Assembly (NCBI GenBank): GCA_016708315.1
Contig: JADJGC010000010.1
Coordinates: 1-64,000 of the forward strand
Direction: 5' to 3'
Source: a bacterium
GTDB taxonomy: Bacteria > Zixibacteria > MSB-5A5 > CAIYYT01
DNA length: 64,000 bases
This document shows positions 17,492-28,254 of this stretch, piece by piece. A program made the translations under genes and the position numbers. Under the pieces are notes generated by a model. It did no database searches. It was not told the origin of the DNA and was given only the letters and a program-made list of their open reading frames with translations. The number at the start of each line of letters is the position of its first letter. Position 1 is the first letter of the stretch.

Positions 17492-17561
17492 ATTGTGACG
17501 ATTCGGATTACTGCCGTACGATTTTCGTAACCACATCTCTGCTCCTGCGTATATATTCCCC

Positions 17562-18515
17562 GTGCGCATGAATAACGACGTCCTCATCGTTCAGTCCATC
17601 GCCAAACAGTTCTCAAGTCAAAAAGCTGTTGATGATCTCTCCTTTGCTGTCAAAGCAGGAGAGATATTCGCATTGCTCGGCCCCAACGGCGCCGGCAAAA
17701 CCACCACTATCCGCATGCTGCTCGGCATTATGAAACCCGACTCCGGAAACATTACCTTTGAATTGCGGCAGGGAACGTCAGAATCTCTTTCATCCGCGAA
17801 ACTCGGTTACCTTCCCGAAGACCGTGGCCTCTATCGCGACATCCCAATCCTCAAAACCTTGACCTATATGGGAGTTCTGCGAGGATTGTCGCGAAAGGAT
17901 GCAACCGCACGGGCAAAGCTTTGGCTCGACCGCGTCGGTCTCGGCGAGCGCGCTAATGACAAGTTGGAAACACTTTCGAAAGGCAATCAGCAGAAAGTGC
18001 AATTCATCTCGGCCGTTCTTCATACTCCCGACTTCGCCGTCCTCGATGAACCCTTCTCCGGTCTCGATCCAATCAATCAGGAAGCATTCATCGACATAAT
18101 CCGCGAACTGCGACAGCAGGGCATGACGATACTGCTCTGTGCCCACCAGATGGACCTGGTCGAGCGTTTGGCAGATCGCGTTTTACTAATGAATGCCGGC
18201 CGCAGGGTCCTCTATGGCACACTTGCACAAATTCGCGAGGAAGCACAAGCCGCCGGAAAGATCATCCTCGCTCTTGATCCTGCTGCAAAAATCACCGCAC
18301 TGGAGTCGTTGGAAATTGTCCAGCGCGTCGAACGCCGTGGGGCAGGGGAGTATGCGTTCTTCCTGCGCAATAGCGAACATCTGCGTTCCTTCCTTCGCGA
18401 AGCCGCCGCGCACACGGAAATCCTCGGCGTCAACACCGAACGCACCAGCCTGCACGACATCTTCGTCCAGGCTGTTCGCGCAGGCGGTGACAGCATTCCG
18501 GAGGAATCGCAATGA
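17562..18515 (+). CDS. ABC transporter ATP-binding protein (NatA-like)
   Basis: 317 residues. Walker A GPNGAGKTT is at 40-48, the signature is LSKGNQQKV, Walker B is FAVLDEPFSGLDP, and the switch His is in LLCAHQMD. A C-terminal extension of about 80 residues follows, as in ATPases of ABC-2 exporters of the NatA type. GTG 17562 or ATG 17568 may be the start. Its TGA overlaps the ATG of the permease gene (ATGA at 18512). Together they form an exporter whose substrate (sodium, drug or other) cannot be told from sequence. Confidence 0.93.
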   Translation: MRMNNDVLIVQSIAKQFSSQKAVDDLSFAVKAGEIFALLGPNGAGKTTTIRMLLGIMKPDSGNITFELRQGTSESLSSAKLGYLPEDRGLYRDIPILKTLTYMGVLRGLSRKDATARAKLWLDRVGLGERANDKLETLSKGNQQKVQFISAVLHTPDFAVLDEPFSGLDPINQEAFIDIIRELRQQGMTILLCAHQMDLVERLADRVLLMNAGRRVLYGTLAQIREEAQAAGKIILALDPAAKITALESLEIVQRVERRGAGEYAFFLRNSEHLRSFLREAAAHTEILGVNTERTSLHDIFVQAVRAGGDSIPEESQ

Positions 18516-19711
18516 GCAATTTCCGCACGGTACTTGAAATCAGCCGCTGGGAATTCATGCGCTGGTTCAAACTCAAAGGCATGATCATAACCTTCTTACT
18601 GTTTGTCGCGTTTGGATTCATCATCTCCGGCACTCGCTACTTTCTCGAGAAGAAGAACACTTCAGAAGTCAATCTCGTCCTGATCAATCCGGAAATTCTG
18701 CCACAGCTCAACTTCAGCAATTCACGAATCGTCATGACTCCCATTTCGCCGCAGCAAACCGAGTCCGATCTTCGTGAACAAGTCGGAACCGGCGAGATCG
18801 ACGGCCTGCTAATCCTCCGTAGTATTGACGATGCGGATCTCGTTGTTCCCAAGAGCCCGCGCTGGGAATCGGAACTGCAGGATATCCTCAATGCCGAACG
18901 CCGTCGACTCAAGCTCGAAGCCATGGACGTCACAGCAGATCAACTCACCGACGCCATGAAACCAATGAACATCCAGATCGCTTTTCACGAACTCAGCCGC
19001 GGTCCGTCCTCGCTCGCAGAGAAAATCGCTGCCGGCGTTTTGATCATGTTGATGCTGATGGGGATATTCAACAGTCTTGCCTGCCAGATGGTGGCGATTA
19101 CCGGCGAAAAGCAACTCCGCGTTACCGAGCAGATCATTTCTGCCGTCACACCCCAGCAGTGGATCGATGGCAAAATTCTCGGCGTTTCCGCTTATGCCGC
19201 CGCCGGCACCGCGATAACCGTATTCAGCGCACTCCCGTTCTTCCTCGTTATGAGCCTGACCGGTTCCGGTTTGCCGATCCCGATCGAATTCTCAAATCCG
19301 CTCAATATCATCGTATTGATCGTCATCACGCTGGGCGGATTCCTTTTCTGGAATACCTTCCTCGCCGCCTTCGCCGCCACCATTAATGATCCCAATACTT
19401 CCTCTCGTGCGGCAGTCCTGTTCTTGCCGTTGCTGCCTTCTATCGCCGCAGCGCTCATAGCATTCCAATCACCAGAGTCCTTGTTGACAAGGGTGTTAGG
19501 GCAGTTGCCCATCACCTCGCCGGCGGTATTACCGGTTCGAATCGTGCTCACCGAAGTACCCTTCTGGGAAACTGCGCTTTCGATCTTAATTCTCGTCGCC
19601 TCGACTTGGCTGATGCGAAAGCTCGCCGGTCGGATATTCAGAATCGGTATGCTCATGTATGGTAAAGAACCTACCGTTAAAGAAATGCTCCGCTGGATGA
19701 AAGAGGCTTAG
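18512..19711 (+). CDS. ABC-2 type permease (NatB-like)
   Basis: 399 residues. There is one membrane segment near the N-terminus (GMIITFLLFVAFGFIISG), a large extracytoplasmic domain of about 120 residues, then five hydrophobic segments (VLIMLMLMGIFNSLAC onward). This is the NatB/YhaP layout. Translation is coupled to the ATPase gene through a 4-base overlap. It probably works as a dimer with the preceding ATPase. Confidence 0.9.
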   Translation: MSNFRTVLEISRWEFMRWFKLKGMIITFLLFVAFGFIISGTRYFLEKKNTSEVNLVLINPEILPQLNFSNSRIVMTPISPQQTESDLREQVGTGEIDGLLILRSIDDADLVVPKSPRWESELQDILNAERRRLKLEAMDVTADQLTDAMKPMNIQIAFHELSRGPSSLAEKIAAGVLIMLMLMGIFNSLACQMVAITGEKQLRVTEQIISAVTPQQWIDGKILGVSAYAAAGTAITVFSALPFFLVMSLTGSGLPIPIEFSNPLNIIVLIVITLGGFLFWNTFLAAFAATINDPNTSSRAAVLFLPLLPSIAAALIAFQSPESLLTRVLGQLPITSPAVLPVRIVLTEVPFWETALSILILVASTWLMRKLAGRIFRIGMLMYGKEPTVKEMLRWMKEA

Positions 19712-19758
19712 CCGTTTCCAATCTTGCTTACTTTTTTGCTCCGCAACATATTTGTCAA

Positions 19759-19787
19759 TTGACAGAACGCGTTTTAACGTTTAAACT
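19759..19787 (+). promoter_or_regulatory. Candidate sigma-70-type promoter
   Basis: TTGACA (19759-19764), 17 bases, TAAACT (19782-19787), 109 bases before the ATG of the next secreted-protein gene. Confidence 0.5.
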
Positions 19788-19895
19788 TCAATTGTCCAAT
19801 TAACTCAAGGTCTAGTGTACACATTCGTCGGCGTCAAAGTGATTGCCCGTCATGGCGCATTTGCTTGGGTATTTGCGTGCGGCTAAAATGGCACT

Positions 19896-21920
19896 ATGAA
19901 ACGTATCAACAAGGAGTTGCGCATGCGGGTCGCAGGGTGGTCTTTGGTTGGGGGGCTCGTTGCAATCCACGTCTTAATCTTCAGTTCACTTGGTGTCGCA
20001 GATACGACTGCTCGACGGCAAGTCTCAAAATCCGATGGCCGTATTATCGAGGTCAGCGCCAAGCCAGTTACTTTTACACCCACCGAGCAAGAACTGAGTT
20101 ACTCCGAGTTTGCCGAACTGCTCCGCGAGTCTAACCGCGACGCCAACCTAATAGCCCAGCAATGGCGACACCCTTCAACAGCCTCCAACGGCAGCGGTGT
20201 TATGGCGCGAATGTACGAATACTACAACGGTACATTCGACTCCAGCTATACCTACATCAACGGATCCCTGAACTATGGCACCTCGTGGACGAGTTGCTGT
20301 TTCCTCGATCTATTTGGCATTTCCTATCCTTCGATAGATAATTTCAATAGCGGTACCCGCATGATCGGTACCTTTGTTCCTCCGACTTCCTTCCAAAACG
20401 GCGGCGCATTTATGTTGGCCGACGTTCCCGATCCCAACAATCCTGCCGGCTGGACTGTGACCTTCTTCAGCATTGCCGGTCTCGGATGGAAAGAAATGAT
20501 CATGGCCGATGTCGCGGCTGCGCCATATCCGGCGCAAGCCTGGAACTGGGGCTTTGAATCGGCAATCATGAGCCGGGGCGGCGTTGATTCGCTCCGAAAT
20601 GTGCCCACATTGTTTGGCCGCCAGAACAATCTACCCTTTGGCAGTTACTATGCCCAGTTCCCCAACTGCAAAACGACGGCCGTTGCCATCGATACCATGA
20701 ACAACCAGACATACACTGTTTACGATTACCTCGACACAACCGACAACCAGTACAAGTTCTTCTTCCGTCAAGATTTTCAGTACAACTGGTCGCTCTCTAC
20801 CGACGCCGCTCTTTACGAAATGACCAATAATGACGAACACCTCCGCTATCCTGATATGTCAGTCGACAGCGGCAAGATCATCGTCGTCACCGCGCTTTAT
20901 GACGACGCCGACACCGCCAATGTCGATATTGTCTGCTTACGCGGAAATCTCGGCGATGTCGACAATATCGCGATACTAAGTGTCGTTGCCGGTGGACCCG
21001 ATGCCGAGAACTTCCCGGTCATCACCGGCATCGTCGGCGATACCGTTGGTTGTGTCTACGTCAAGAACAACAAGCTCTTTGCTGCCTGGTCCTTTGATGC
21101 CGGAACCAATTGGCTTGCCCCATACCAGATCAGCACGCTGGGAGATTCAATCGTCGCCGAGTATCGCACAACTCATTTCAACGTCGGAATTCGCGGTAAA
21201 ATCTACGCCCAGCGCTACACCGGCAATCCCGCGATGCCTATCGTTCTCGCCGAGTATGACCTTGGTCTGCCTGATGTCGATGCCGATGGCGTTATCGACC
21301 TGGTAGATAATTGCCCCTTTGGACCGAATCCGCTGCAAGAAGATACCGACAGCGATGGCGTCGGGGATGTCTGCGATTTTTGCCCGCTTGATCCGCTCAA
21401 TGATGCCGATGGCGACGGCGCCTGCGGCAATGTCGATAACTGCGCCGGATTCTACAATCCCTTCCAGGAAGACCTCGATGGCGACCAGCGCGGCGATTCC
21501 TGCGACAACTGCCCGACTGTCGTGAATGTCAACCAGGCTGATACCGACAACGACGGCATCGGCGATGCTTGTGATACTTGCACCGACACCGATGGCGACG
21601 GCTTCGGCAATCCCGGATATCCAGCCAACACCTGCACCGTTGACAATTGTCCTTACACTGCCAATCCGCTCCAGGAAGATGGCGACAACAACGGAGTAGG
21701 GGATGCCTGCGGAGCCTGTGGAGACATGGACGGCAACGGCGTCATCAGCATCTCCGACGCAGTTTTCCTAATCAGCTACATCTTCTCCGGCGGCCTGCCT
21801 CCAGTGCCGCTGTCCGCAGCCGATGTCGACTGCAGCAGCGTGGTGTCCGTGTCTGATGTGGTCTATATAATTGCCTATATCTTCTCAGGCGGAGCCGCTC
21901 CTTGTGCGGCTTGCCCTTAA
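19896..21920 (+). CDS. Secreted protein with thrombospondin type 3 repeats and paired dockerin-like end
   Basis: 674 residues with an N-terminal signal (VGGLVAIHVLIFSSLGVAD). Residues about 50-450 form a beta-rich domain with no family I can name, possibly a sialidase-like propeller. About 454-600 are calcium-binding thrombospondin type 3 repeats (DxDxDGxxDxxDNCP, repeated four times, each with Cys). About 608-674 are the paired dockerin-like loops (GDMDGNGVISISDAVFLI, then DVDCSSVVSVSDVVYII) ending CAACP. Expected outside or on the cell surface. A terminator follows at 21945. Confidence 0.85.
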   Translation: MKRINKELRMRVAGWSLVGGLVAIHVLIFSSLGVADTTARRQVSKSDGRIIEVSAKPVTFTPTEQELSYSEFAELLRESNRDANLIAQQWRHPSTASNGSGVMARMYEYYNGTFDSSYTYINGSLNYGTSWTSCCFLDLFGISYPSIDNFNSGTRMIGTFVPPTSFQNGGAFMLADVPDPNNPAGWTVTFFSIAGLGWKEMIMADVAAAPYPAQAWNWGFESAIMSRGGVDSLRNVPTLFGRQNNLPFGSYYAQFPNCKTTAVAIDTMNNQTYTVYDYLDTTDNQYKFFFRQDFQYNWSLSTDAALYEMTNNDEHLRYPDMSVDSGKIIVVTALYDDADTANVDIVCLRGNLGDVDNIAILSVVAGGPDAENFPVITGIVGDTVGCVYVKNNKLFAAWSFDAGTNWLAPYQISTLGDSIVAEYRTTHFNVGIRGKIYAQRYTGNPAMPIVLAEYDLGLPDVDADGVIDLVDNCPFGPNPLQEDTDSDGVGDVCDFCPLDPLNDADGDGACGNVDNCAGFYNPFQEDLDGDQRGDSCDNCPTVVNVNQADTDNDGIGDACDTCTDTDGDGFGNPGYPANTCTVDNCPYTANPLQEDGDNNGVGDACGACGDMDGNGVISISDAVFLISYIFSGGLPPVPLSAADVDCSSVVSVSDVVYIIAYIFSGGAAPCAACP

Positions 21921-21944
21921 CCCAGCGGCAGGAACTCACCTATT

Positions 21945-21977
21945 AGGGCGATTCTCGATTGACGAATCGCCCTTTTG
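21945..21977 (+). terminator. Rho-independent terminator
   Basis: AGGGCGATTC (21945-21954) pairs with GAATCGCCCT (21964-21973), followed by a short T run. It closes the preceding dockerin gene. Confidence 0.75.
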
Positions 21978-22035
21978 GGCGTATTTTAAACTGATAGTCT
22001 GTCGATAAATACTCCAACAGGAAAATGCGCACAAT

Positions 22036-24237
22036 ATGAAGAAGCTACTTGCAGTCGCGACCATCGTCGCCGTGTTTTTGTGCAGTTCGTTATCCGCTTA
22101 CGACTGGAACAACCTCAGCGAAAAAGATATCGCCGAAATCAAGGAGATGCGCCACGCTTTCTACAAGATTCACTCCGACGGTATCCAGGAAGCGATTATT
22201 GAGAACCTCCCTAATGGCGAAAAGGTCGACGGCAATCAGAACGATTTCGATATGCGCTACTACGGTCTGCACCTCGATCTGGATTTCACCAACTTCTCTA
22301 TCGATGCCTCAGTCGACTATCAAATCAAATCGCTAATCGCCGGGCTCAACCGCGTCGATCTCAATTTACGCAATGAGCTTACCGTTGATTCGGTCAAGGT
22401 CGGAGCCGCATCTTCAACCTTCAGTCACACCGCGCACTTGCTTTCGATCAATCTACCTGTGCCCATCTCCCTGAATCAAGAATTCGAAATGACTGTCTAC
22501 TATCACGGCGTCCCGTACTACGACGGCTCCGCCGGTTTGACGTTTACCTCCGAATTCTCGACCCAGCTGTGCTGGACCAAGGCGACGCCGTTTCGCTCAC
22601 GCCACTGGTGGCCTTGCAAAGATTTTCCCGAAGACAAAGTCGACTCACTCGACCTGTACATCGAGTGTCCCTCAACGTATGACATTGCAACCAACGGCAT
22701 GCTGGTTACCTCCACCAACCTTGGCGGTGGACGCAAACTCGAGCATTTCCGCCACCGTTATCCGATTTGCACCTATCTGGTAGCATTTTGTTGCGCCACC
22801 TATACCAAGGACATTCAGACCTGGGTCTACGACAATGACTCGATTCCATACTACAGCTATTCGCTTCCCGGCAACACCGTTGCAATGAACGCCTTCAAGA
22901 CATTTGGCCCGCAGTCACTGACCATTCTCAGCGATCGTTATGGGGTCTATCCATATATGAATGAAAAAATGGGCTGCGCCGATTTCGGTTGGTCCGGTGC
23001 AATGGAGCATCAGACATTTACAATGTATTCATCCGACTTCCACACCGATTGGGTTATCGCCCATGAGTCGGGTCATCAATGGTGGGGTGATATGATTACC
23101 TGCCGCACGTTCCATCATATCTGGATCAATGAAGGCTTCGCAACTTATTCCGAACCGCTCTTCTTTGAAGCCACTGCCGGTGTCAACGCCTATCACAGTT
23201 ACCTGCAGACTATGAAGTTCATGGGACCCGGTTCAATATATGTCGAAAACCTTAACCAGACCGAAATCTACAATTCAAATCTCTCCTATGACAAAGCCGG
23301 TTGGGTGTTGCACATGCTTCGAGGCGTCTATGGCGATTCGGCGTTCTTCCAAGGTGTTCGCGCTTTCGCCAACTCCGAGTTCCGCTACGGCACCGCGACA
23401 ACACAAGATTTCGTTGATGTTTTCAGCGCCTCAGTAGGGGAGGACATTTCCTGGTTCACCAATGAGTGGATTTTCGGCGAAGGTCATCCTGACTACGAAT
23501 ACTCCTGGCAGTGCCGCCCCGATGGACTGGGAGACTACATCGTTGATTTGTTTATCGAACAGATTCAGTCGACTCCAACGATATTCAAAATGCCGATTAA
23601 GACTCGAATTGCGACCACAGCCGGCATAATCGATACGGTCATCGAAAACTTCGGCGATTTCCAAGCTTACTCGCTTCCGTTCTCAGACTCCGTTACTGCC
23701 ATCGTGCTTGATCCGCTACAATGGATTCTGCGCACAACGACGCTTGTACCATTCGGCGTTCACGTAATTTCAACTTCGCTGCCGCAGGGATACTCCGGCA
23801 CAGCGTATTCGACCACACTTGAGTCTGTTGGTGGAATTCAGCCTTACCATTGGCAATTCCTCGGTGGCGACTTGCCGTTTGGACTGACATTCGATACTGC
23901 AACCGCAACAATCAGCGGTGTACCGACATTTCCGGCTCAATACTTCTTTTCAATCGTCTGCAAGGACTCTGATTCTCCGCAGAAATCAGACACTGCGGGA
24001 CTGACAATTCTCATTTCCGAACCGCAGGGAGTCTGCGGTGATGCCGACGCCAGCGGCACAGTGACAATTTCCGATGCGGTCTATCTGATCAACTACATTT
24101 TCTCCGGCGGACCTGCGCCGGATCCGCTTTTGATTGCCGATTCCGATTGCAGCGGCGGAGTGACAATATCCGATGCAGTATACCTGATTAGTTACATCTT
24201 CTCAGGCGGAGCACCGCCTTGTGATGCGTGTCCTTGA
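22036..24237 (+). CDS. Secreted M1-family aminopeptidase with dockerin-like end
   Basis: 733 residues with signal peptide (AVATIVAVFLCSSLSA). Family M1 zinc aminopeptidases cleave N-terminal residues from peptides. The zinc site is H343-E-S-G-H347 (VIAHESGHQWWGD), with Glu366 18 residues later in INEGFATYSE, the canonical spacing. The exopeptidase loop reads GAMEH instead of the usual GAMEN. After the catalytic part comes a putative Ig-like domain (LPQGYSGTAY...ATISGVPT, about 580-665), then the paired dockerin-like loops (VCGDADASGTVTISDAVYLI, DSDCSGGVTISDAVYLI) ending CDACP. It probably digests peptides at the cell surface. Confidence 0.93.
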   Translation: MKKLLAVATIVAVFLCSSLSAYDWNNLSEKDIAEIKEMRHAFYKIHSDGIQEAIIENLPNGEKVDGNQNDFDMRYYGLHLDLDFTNFSIDASVDYQIKSLIAGLNRVDLNLRNELTVDSVKVGAASSTFSHTAHLLSINLPVPISLNQEFEMTVYYHGVPYYDGSAGLTFTSEFSTQLCWTKATPFRSRHWWPCKDFPEDKVDSLDLYIECPSTYDIATNGMLVTSTNLGGGRKLEHFRHRYPICTYLVAFCCATYTKDIQTWVYDNDSIPYYSYSLPGNTVAMNAFKTFGPQSLTILSDRYGVYPYMNEKMGCADFGWSGAMEHQTFTMYSSDFHTDWVIAHESGHQWWGDMITCRTFHHIWINEGFATYSEPLFFEATAGVNAYHSYLQTMKFMGPGSIYVENLNQTEIYNSNLSYDKAGWVLHMLRGVYGDSAFFQGVRAFANSEFRYGTATTQDFVDVFSASVGEDISWFTNEWIFGEGHPDYEYSWQCRPDGLGDYIVDLFIEQIQSTPTIFKMPIKTRIATTAGIIDTVIENFGDFQAYSLPFSDSVTAIVLDPLQWILRTTTLVPFGVHVISTSLPQGYSGTAYSTTLESVGGIQPYHWQFLGGDLPFGLTFDTATATISGVPTFPAQYFFSIVCKDSDSPQKSDTAGLTILISEPQGVCGDADASGTVTISDAVYLINYIFSGGPAPDPLLIADSDCSGGVTISDAVYLISYIFSGGAPPCDACP

Positions 24238-24333
24238 CCATTAACAGGAGCAATTTCCCTTGCTTTTTCGCGGTTTGGACCATATTCTATTGGTGAGCAA
24301 TCATAACTACTTCACTCATTTGGAAATAGCTGA

Positions 24334-27300
24334 ATGACCAAATCTGTCGAGCAGAACATCTTCCGCACGTTTGCCGCGATCCTTGCTCTCACTTTGGCTA
24401 TTGTGCTTTGCTTCCAACCCAATTTTGCAATTGCATCTTCAGAACACTCTATAGATCGAATCGCAAATCCTCAGCTTGAGCCGCTTACTCCCGGAGAATC
24501 CAAGCTCGCGCCTCCCGTCGCAGTAGGGAACTCGTCGGAGCAGTTCTTCCGATTCGGTCCCAACTCAACTCTGCAAGTCGGAACCACCTGGAACGACATG
24601 CAGCAAAATGGTTCGATGGGCCGCCAAATTGTTATCGGAGGCGGTTGGATTCACAATGCTTGGAACTACTTGCCGGCCGGATCAGCATCGAACCGCAACA
24701 CGAGCTACTATGCCTACAGCCTCTCCGGCGCAATGACAGCATCAAATGCCGGTATTGATCCGGCTGCTAATGGCGCCGGCTTTGCATCAATTGGTTATGA
24801 TGCCACCGGAAGCGGACGTGCAGTTGTGGCATATCATAAACTCGATGACAATCGTACTAAGTTAGCGCGTGGCGATGGCCTCGGTCTGTCGACATTTTCT
24901 GTCTTCAACTTTCCTGCCGCTGGTGTCAACTGCCAGAATGTTGTCTCCGGTGCAGGTAGCGTTGATGGCCCATATTTCTGGCCCAAGATTGCCGTAGATG
25001 TCAATGGCTCAAACCAACCAATCGCCCACGTTGTCAGCACGGAGTACTCTGGCGCTCAGGTCAATCTGTCTCTCGTGTACTACAAGACAAATGCCGGCAT
25101 GACCGCACCATCAGCGACATGCGGCTTGTGGATCGACTCCACCACCACAGTCTCCGCAGTAATTCAGCAGGACCCTAATTCCAATAAAGTCGCCATCGTC
25201 TGGCTCCGTTCTGCTGACGGCGCACATGCCGATGCAATCCAACAGCGCAATAATGATGTCGTATTCACCGAGTCGACCGACCTCGGGACCTCCTGGATGC
25301 TTCCCACCAACATCACCAACTACGTTGGCGCTAATCTTGAACGCGCCTACACCGATCTCTCTGCGTTGTATTCCAGCGACGGCTGCCTGCATATTCTCTG
25401 GACCACATCATACTTCGACTCGTCAAGTTCCGTGGTAGGTAATCAAGGCGCTCGTCTTTATCACTGGGACAATTGTCAGCAATGCCGTAGTCTCGTCGCC
25501 GATGCCGACAACTCCGAGATCGATTGCAAGCGCGGGATTTGGAACAAGAATATTTCGAAAATGAACTTGAGCGAGTGCTTTGTCGCCGGTTCGTATCGGC
25601 TTTATGCCACTTACACCTTCTTCACCGGCGATGATCAAGGCGATCCCGGACCTCACGATTGTTCGGCAGCCGGTTGGGCAAACGGCGAGATTTACGCCCA
25701 AGTATCGCACAATAACGGCGCCATCTGGGGACCGCCGGTCAACCTGACCAATACGACCTCCAACAACTGCGCCGCCGGTGCCTGCAATTCCGAACATTGG
25801 TCGTCGTCAGCGCCGTATGTCACTGACAGTCTGCGTATCCAATACATTCTCGATCGCGACGCCGGAGCGGTGGCTTATACCGAAGGATCATGGACGAACA
25901 ATCCCGTCATGAACTTGAGCTACCCGTGTTTCTCAACCAACACATCTTCGCATCTGAGCGCCAGCCCCGCTGCGCTTGATTACCCATTTCACACCACACC
26001 GGGGCAGCAACGCGATTCGAATATTGTCATAGTGAATGCCGGCAATGCGGTTGCCAATTACACGCGTACAATCAACTACCTCTCTGGATCCGGTTGGATT
26101 AGTTTTCCGAATGATCCGCCAAATTCATCTGTACCGGTCGGCTGCAGTTTCGCAGATACGATCAAGCTTCGCGTTAATGCACCCGCTACCGAAGGTCTCT
26201 ACCAGGCAGTTGTCAGCTTCGCGTACAACAATGGCGTCTCAGCTGTTTCGCTTGATATCGTTGTTGATCTGTATAACTTCCAGGAGTTCTTCCTGCCAAC
26301 CGATGTCGCCATCAACACTGCCACCAACCGCCTTAATGTCAATCAGGCTGGTCGTATTGGCGTCTACGAGCAGGGCAATCTCTTTACGTACACGGCAGCC
26401 GGCGTGAACTATCTGCGCGATGGCTCCTTGATTGTTGGCACCCATCCCGATAACATGAGCTGGCTCATCTATCAGGGTTCGGGCGGCGCGCCGAGCGTCT
26501 CTAATCCCTATGGAAGACTCTATGCCAAATCAAATTTGACTGTCGATACCAGCGATCCTGACTACCGAACTGCGACCGGTACTGGAGTCAATCGCGATTC
26601 GACGATTGCGTTTCGCGTGACCTACTATGCGCCAAAAGCCCTTACAAACTCCGACTTTTACTTGGCACAATTCAGTATCTACACCGGACCGGAAAACACC
26701 TCAGGCAGAATCGAGAACATGCTCGTTGGTTTTGCCGTCGATTGGGATATTCCTTCTGACATTGGTCTTACCAATAACGGCGGCGGCGATGACTCCAGGC
26801 AGATGATTTACCAGCAGGGAACTACTTCACCGCCGAATACGCTCCGCTATGCCGCCTTGGCGGTAATCCGCGAGGACGGTCTTGAAGCACCGGGCGGATT
26901 CGTCTGGGAGAATTCCCGTTACGTCGTGCCGCTTCGCACTTATCACGCGGATAGTCTCTGGAACAAGATGAATGCAATTAACAAATTTGAGAGCGCTCCG
27001 ACCATTGGCGACTTAAACTCTGTCATTGTCGCCGGTGTTCACGAAAGCGTTCTTTCACCGGCAGATTCATTCAAATTCGTCGTCATAATTGCCGGTCAAC
27101 TATCTGGCAATCTCGATGGAATGAAATCCATCGTTGACAAGGCCAAGACCTTCTACTGCCAACACATCTCATCCGATCAAGCCGGTTGTCCGCAATTTGT
27201 CTGCGGTGATGCCGATGGCAACAGCAATGTAACCATCAGCGATGCAGTATTTCTCATCAATTATATCTTTGGCGGCGGTCCAGCGCCTTCGCCGATTCTT

Positions 27301-27405
27301 GCTGGAGACGCTGATTGCAGTCAGGCCGTCACTATTTCCGATGCCGTCTTGCTCATCAACTACATCTTCAGCGGCGGTCTGCCGCCATGTTCAACCTGTC
27401 CGTAA
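24334..27405 (+). CDS. Large secreted protein with dockerin-like end
   Basis: 1023 residues. The signal sequence ends near AIASS. Residues about 60-520 look like a sialidase/BNR-type propeller (repeated short SxDxGxxW-like turns such as STDLGTSWMLP and SHNNGAIWGPP). About 540-650 is an Ig-like domain (ALDYPFHTTPGQQRDS, then WISFP). About 660-950 is another beta domain. The end has paired dockerin-like loops (VCGDADGNSNVTISDAVFLI, DADCSQAVTISDAVLLI) closing with CSTCP. It lies 96 bases after the M1 peptidase gene. Role unknown beyond surface location. Confidence 0.8.
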   Translation: MTKSVEQNIFRTFAAILALTLAIVLCFQPNFAIASSEHSIDRIANPQLEPLTPGESKLAPPVAVGNSSEQFFRFGPNSTLQVGTTWNDMQQNGSMGRQIVIGGGWIHNAWNYLPAGSASNRNTSYYAYSLSGAMTASNAGIDPAANGAGFASIGYDATGSGRAVVAYHKLDDNRTKLARGDGLGLSTFSVFNFPAAGVNCQNVVSGAGSVDGPYFWPKIAVDVNGSNQPIAHVVSTEYSGAQVNLSLVYYKTNAGMTAPSATCGLWIDSTTTVSAVIQQDPNSNKVAIVWLRSADGAHADAIQQRNNDVVFTESTDLGTSWMLPTNITNYVGANLERAYTDLSALYSSDGCLHILWTTSYFDSSSSVVGNQGARLYHWDNCQQCRSLVADADNSEIDCKRGIWNKNISKMNLSECFVAGSYRLYATYTFFTGDDQGDPGPHDCSAAGWANGEIYAQVSHNNGAIWGPPVNLTNTTSNNCAAGACNSEHWSSSAPYVTDSLRIQYILDRDAGAVAYTEGSWTNNPVMNLSYPCFSTNTSSHLSASPAALDYPFHTTPGQQRDSNIVIVNAGNAVANYTRTINYLSGSGWISFPNDPPNSSVPVGCSFADTIKLRVNAPATEGLYQAVVSFAYNNGVSAVSLDIVVDLYNFQEFFLPTDVAINTATNRLNVNQAGRIGVYEQGNLFTYTAAGVNYLRDGSLIVGTHPDNMSWLIYQGSGGAPSVSNPYGRLYAKSNLTVDTSDPDYRTATGTGVNRDSTIAFRVTYYAPKALTNSDFYLAQFSIYTGPENTSGRIENMLVGFAVDWDIPSDIGLTNNGGGDDSRQMIYQQGTTSPPNTLRYAALAVIREDGLEAPGGFVWENSRYVVPLRTYHADSLWNKMNAINKFESAPTIGDLNSVIVAGVHESVLSPADSFKFVVIIAGQLSGNLDGMKSIVDKAKTFYCQHISSDQAGCPQFVCGDADGNSNVTISDAVFLINYIFGGGPAPSPILAGDADCSQAVTISDAVLLINYIFSGGLPPCSTCP

Positions 27406-27573
27406 ACGCGACAACCACAGTTGTCCCAACCTTTGTTCTGCGTTGCCTTTAAATTGCCATTCCAATTGGTCGCTTCATACGCCCAGCCTGCACAACCCTC
27501 GCTCCAAAATGCGCCTATTGGCGCCAAAATCCCCCGATAAACTTGTCCGCTCATTTGTCGATAACAAACTCGT

Positions 27574-28254
27574 ATGCGTAATTATCTCATTTGCGCGCTT
27601 CTCGCTTTGTTTTCGACAACTCTGACGGCAACAAACCGCCTTGTCGATATCGACCGCACTGGAAGCGTCTTCTTCGCGCCGAAACTCGGAATCTCCTATC
27701 CGATGGGCGCATTGGCAGACGCCAACTACAAGCTCATTGCCTCCAGTTGGCGCAAAGAGGGAATCACTCTGACAGGTGAATTCGGCTACTACATCACCAA
27801 ATCCACCGTCGCCGGCATGGAACTCTCCTACTCGAATTTCCATCCGAAATCAGTCTCCATTTTTCCGGATGGCGTCGATGAGTCCCGCGTGCGCTTCCGT
27901 CGCGGCGGAATCTTCATGCAATACTACATGGTCTCGACAGGGAAGTACCGCCCGTTTGTCAAACTCGGTCTCGGCCTCTTTGAAGCCAATCGCATCTCTT
28001 TGCCGCAGATTGTGGAAGACGAAGTTGTCTATAAAGACTATAGCCTCGGCGCCAAACCGGTCTACTCCTTCGGGCTCGGTGTCCACGGTTCAGTCACTCC
28101 AAACATCAGCCTCACCGTTTCCATCGAAGCAGTCAGTCTCAATTCATTTAGTTCCGCCTGGGAAACTTCCGGCGCTACGCTTGGCCCCTTGCGCAAGAAC
28201 ATGCTGTTCTTTCCCGTCTATTTTGGCATGATGTATCATCTCAGCGACGAGTAA
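27574..28254 (+). CDS. Small outer-membrane beta-barrel protein
   Basis: 226 residues. A signal-like start (LICALLALFSTTLTA) is followed by alternating amphipathic strands with Gly and aromatic residues (GEFGYYITKSTVAGMELSYS; FVKLGLGLFEANRI; FGLGVHGSVTPNISLTVSIE). The pattern fits an eight-stranded OmpA/OmpW-like barrel. The last residues do not include a strict C-terminal Phe. No specific function can be given. Confidence 0.7.
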   Translation: MRNYLICALLALFSTTLTATNRLVDIDRTGSVFFAPKLGISYPMGALADANYKLIASSWRKEGITLTGEFGYYITKSTVAGMELSYSNFHPKSVSIFPDGVDESRVRFRRGGIFMQYYMVSTGKYRPFVKLGLGLFEANRISLPQIVEDEVVYKDYSLGAKPVYSFGLGVHGSVTPNISLTVSIEAVSLNSFSSAWETSGATLGPLRKNMLFFPVYFGMMYHLSDE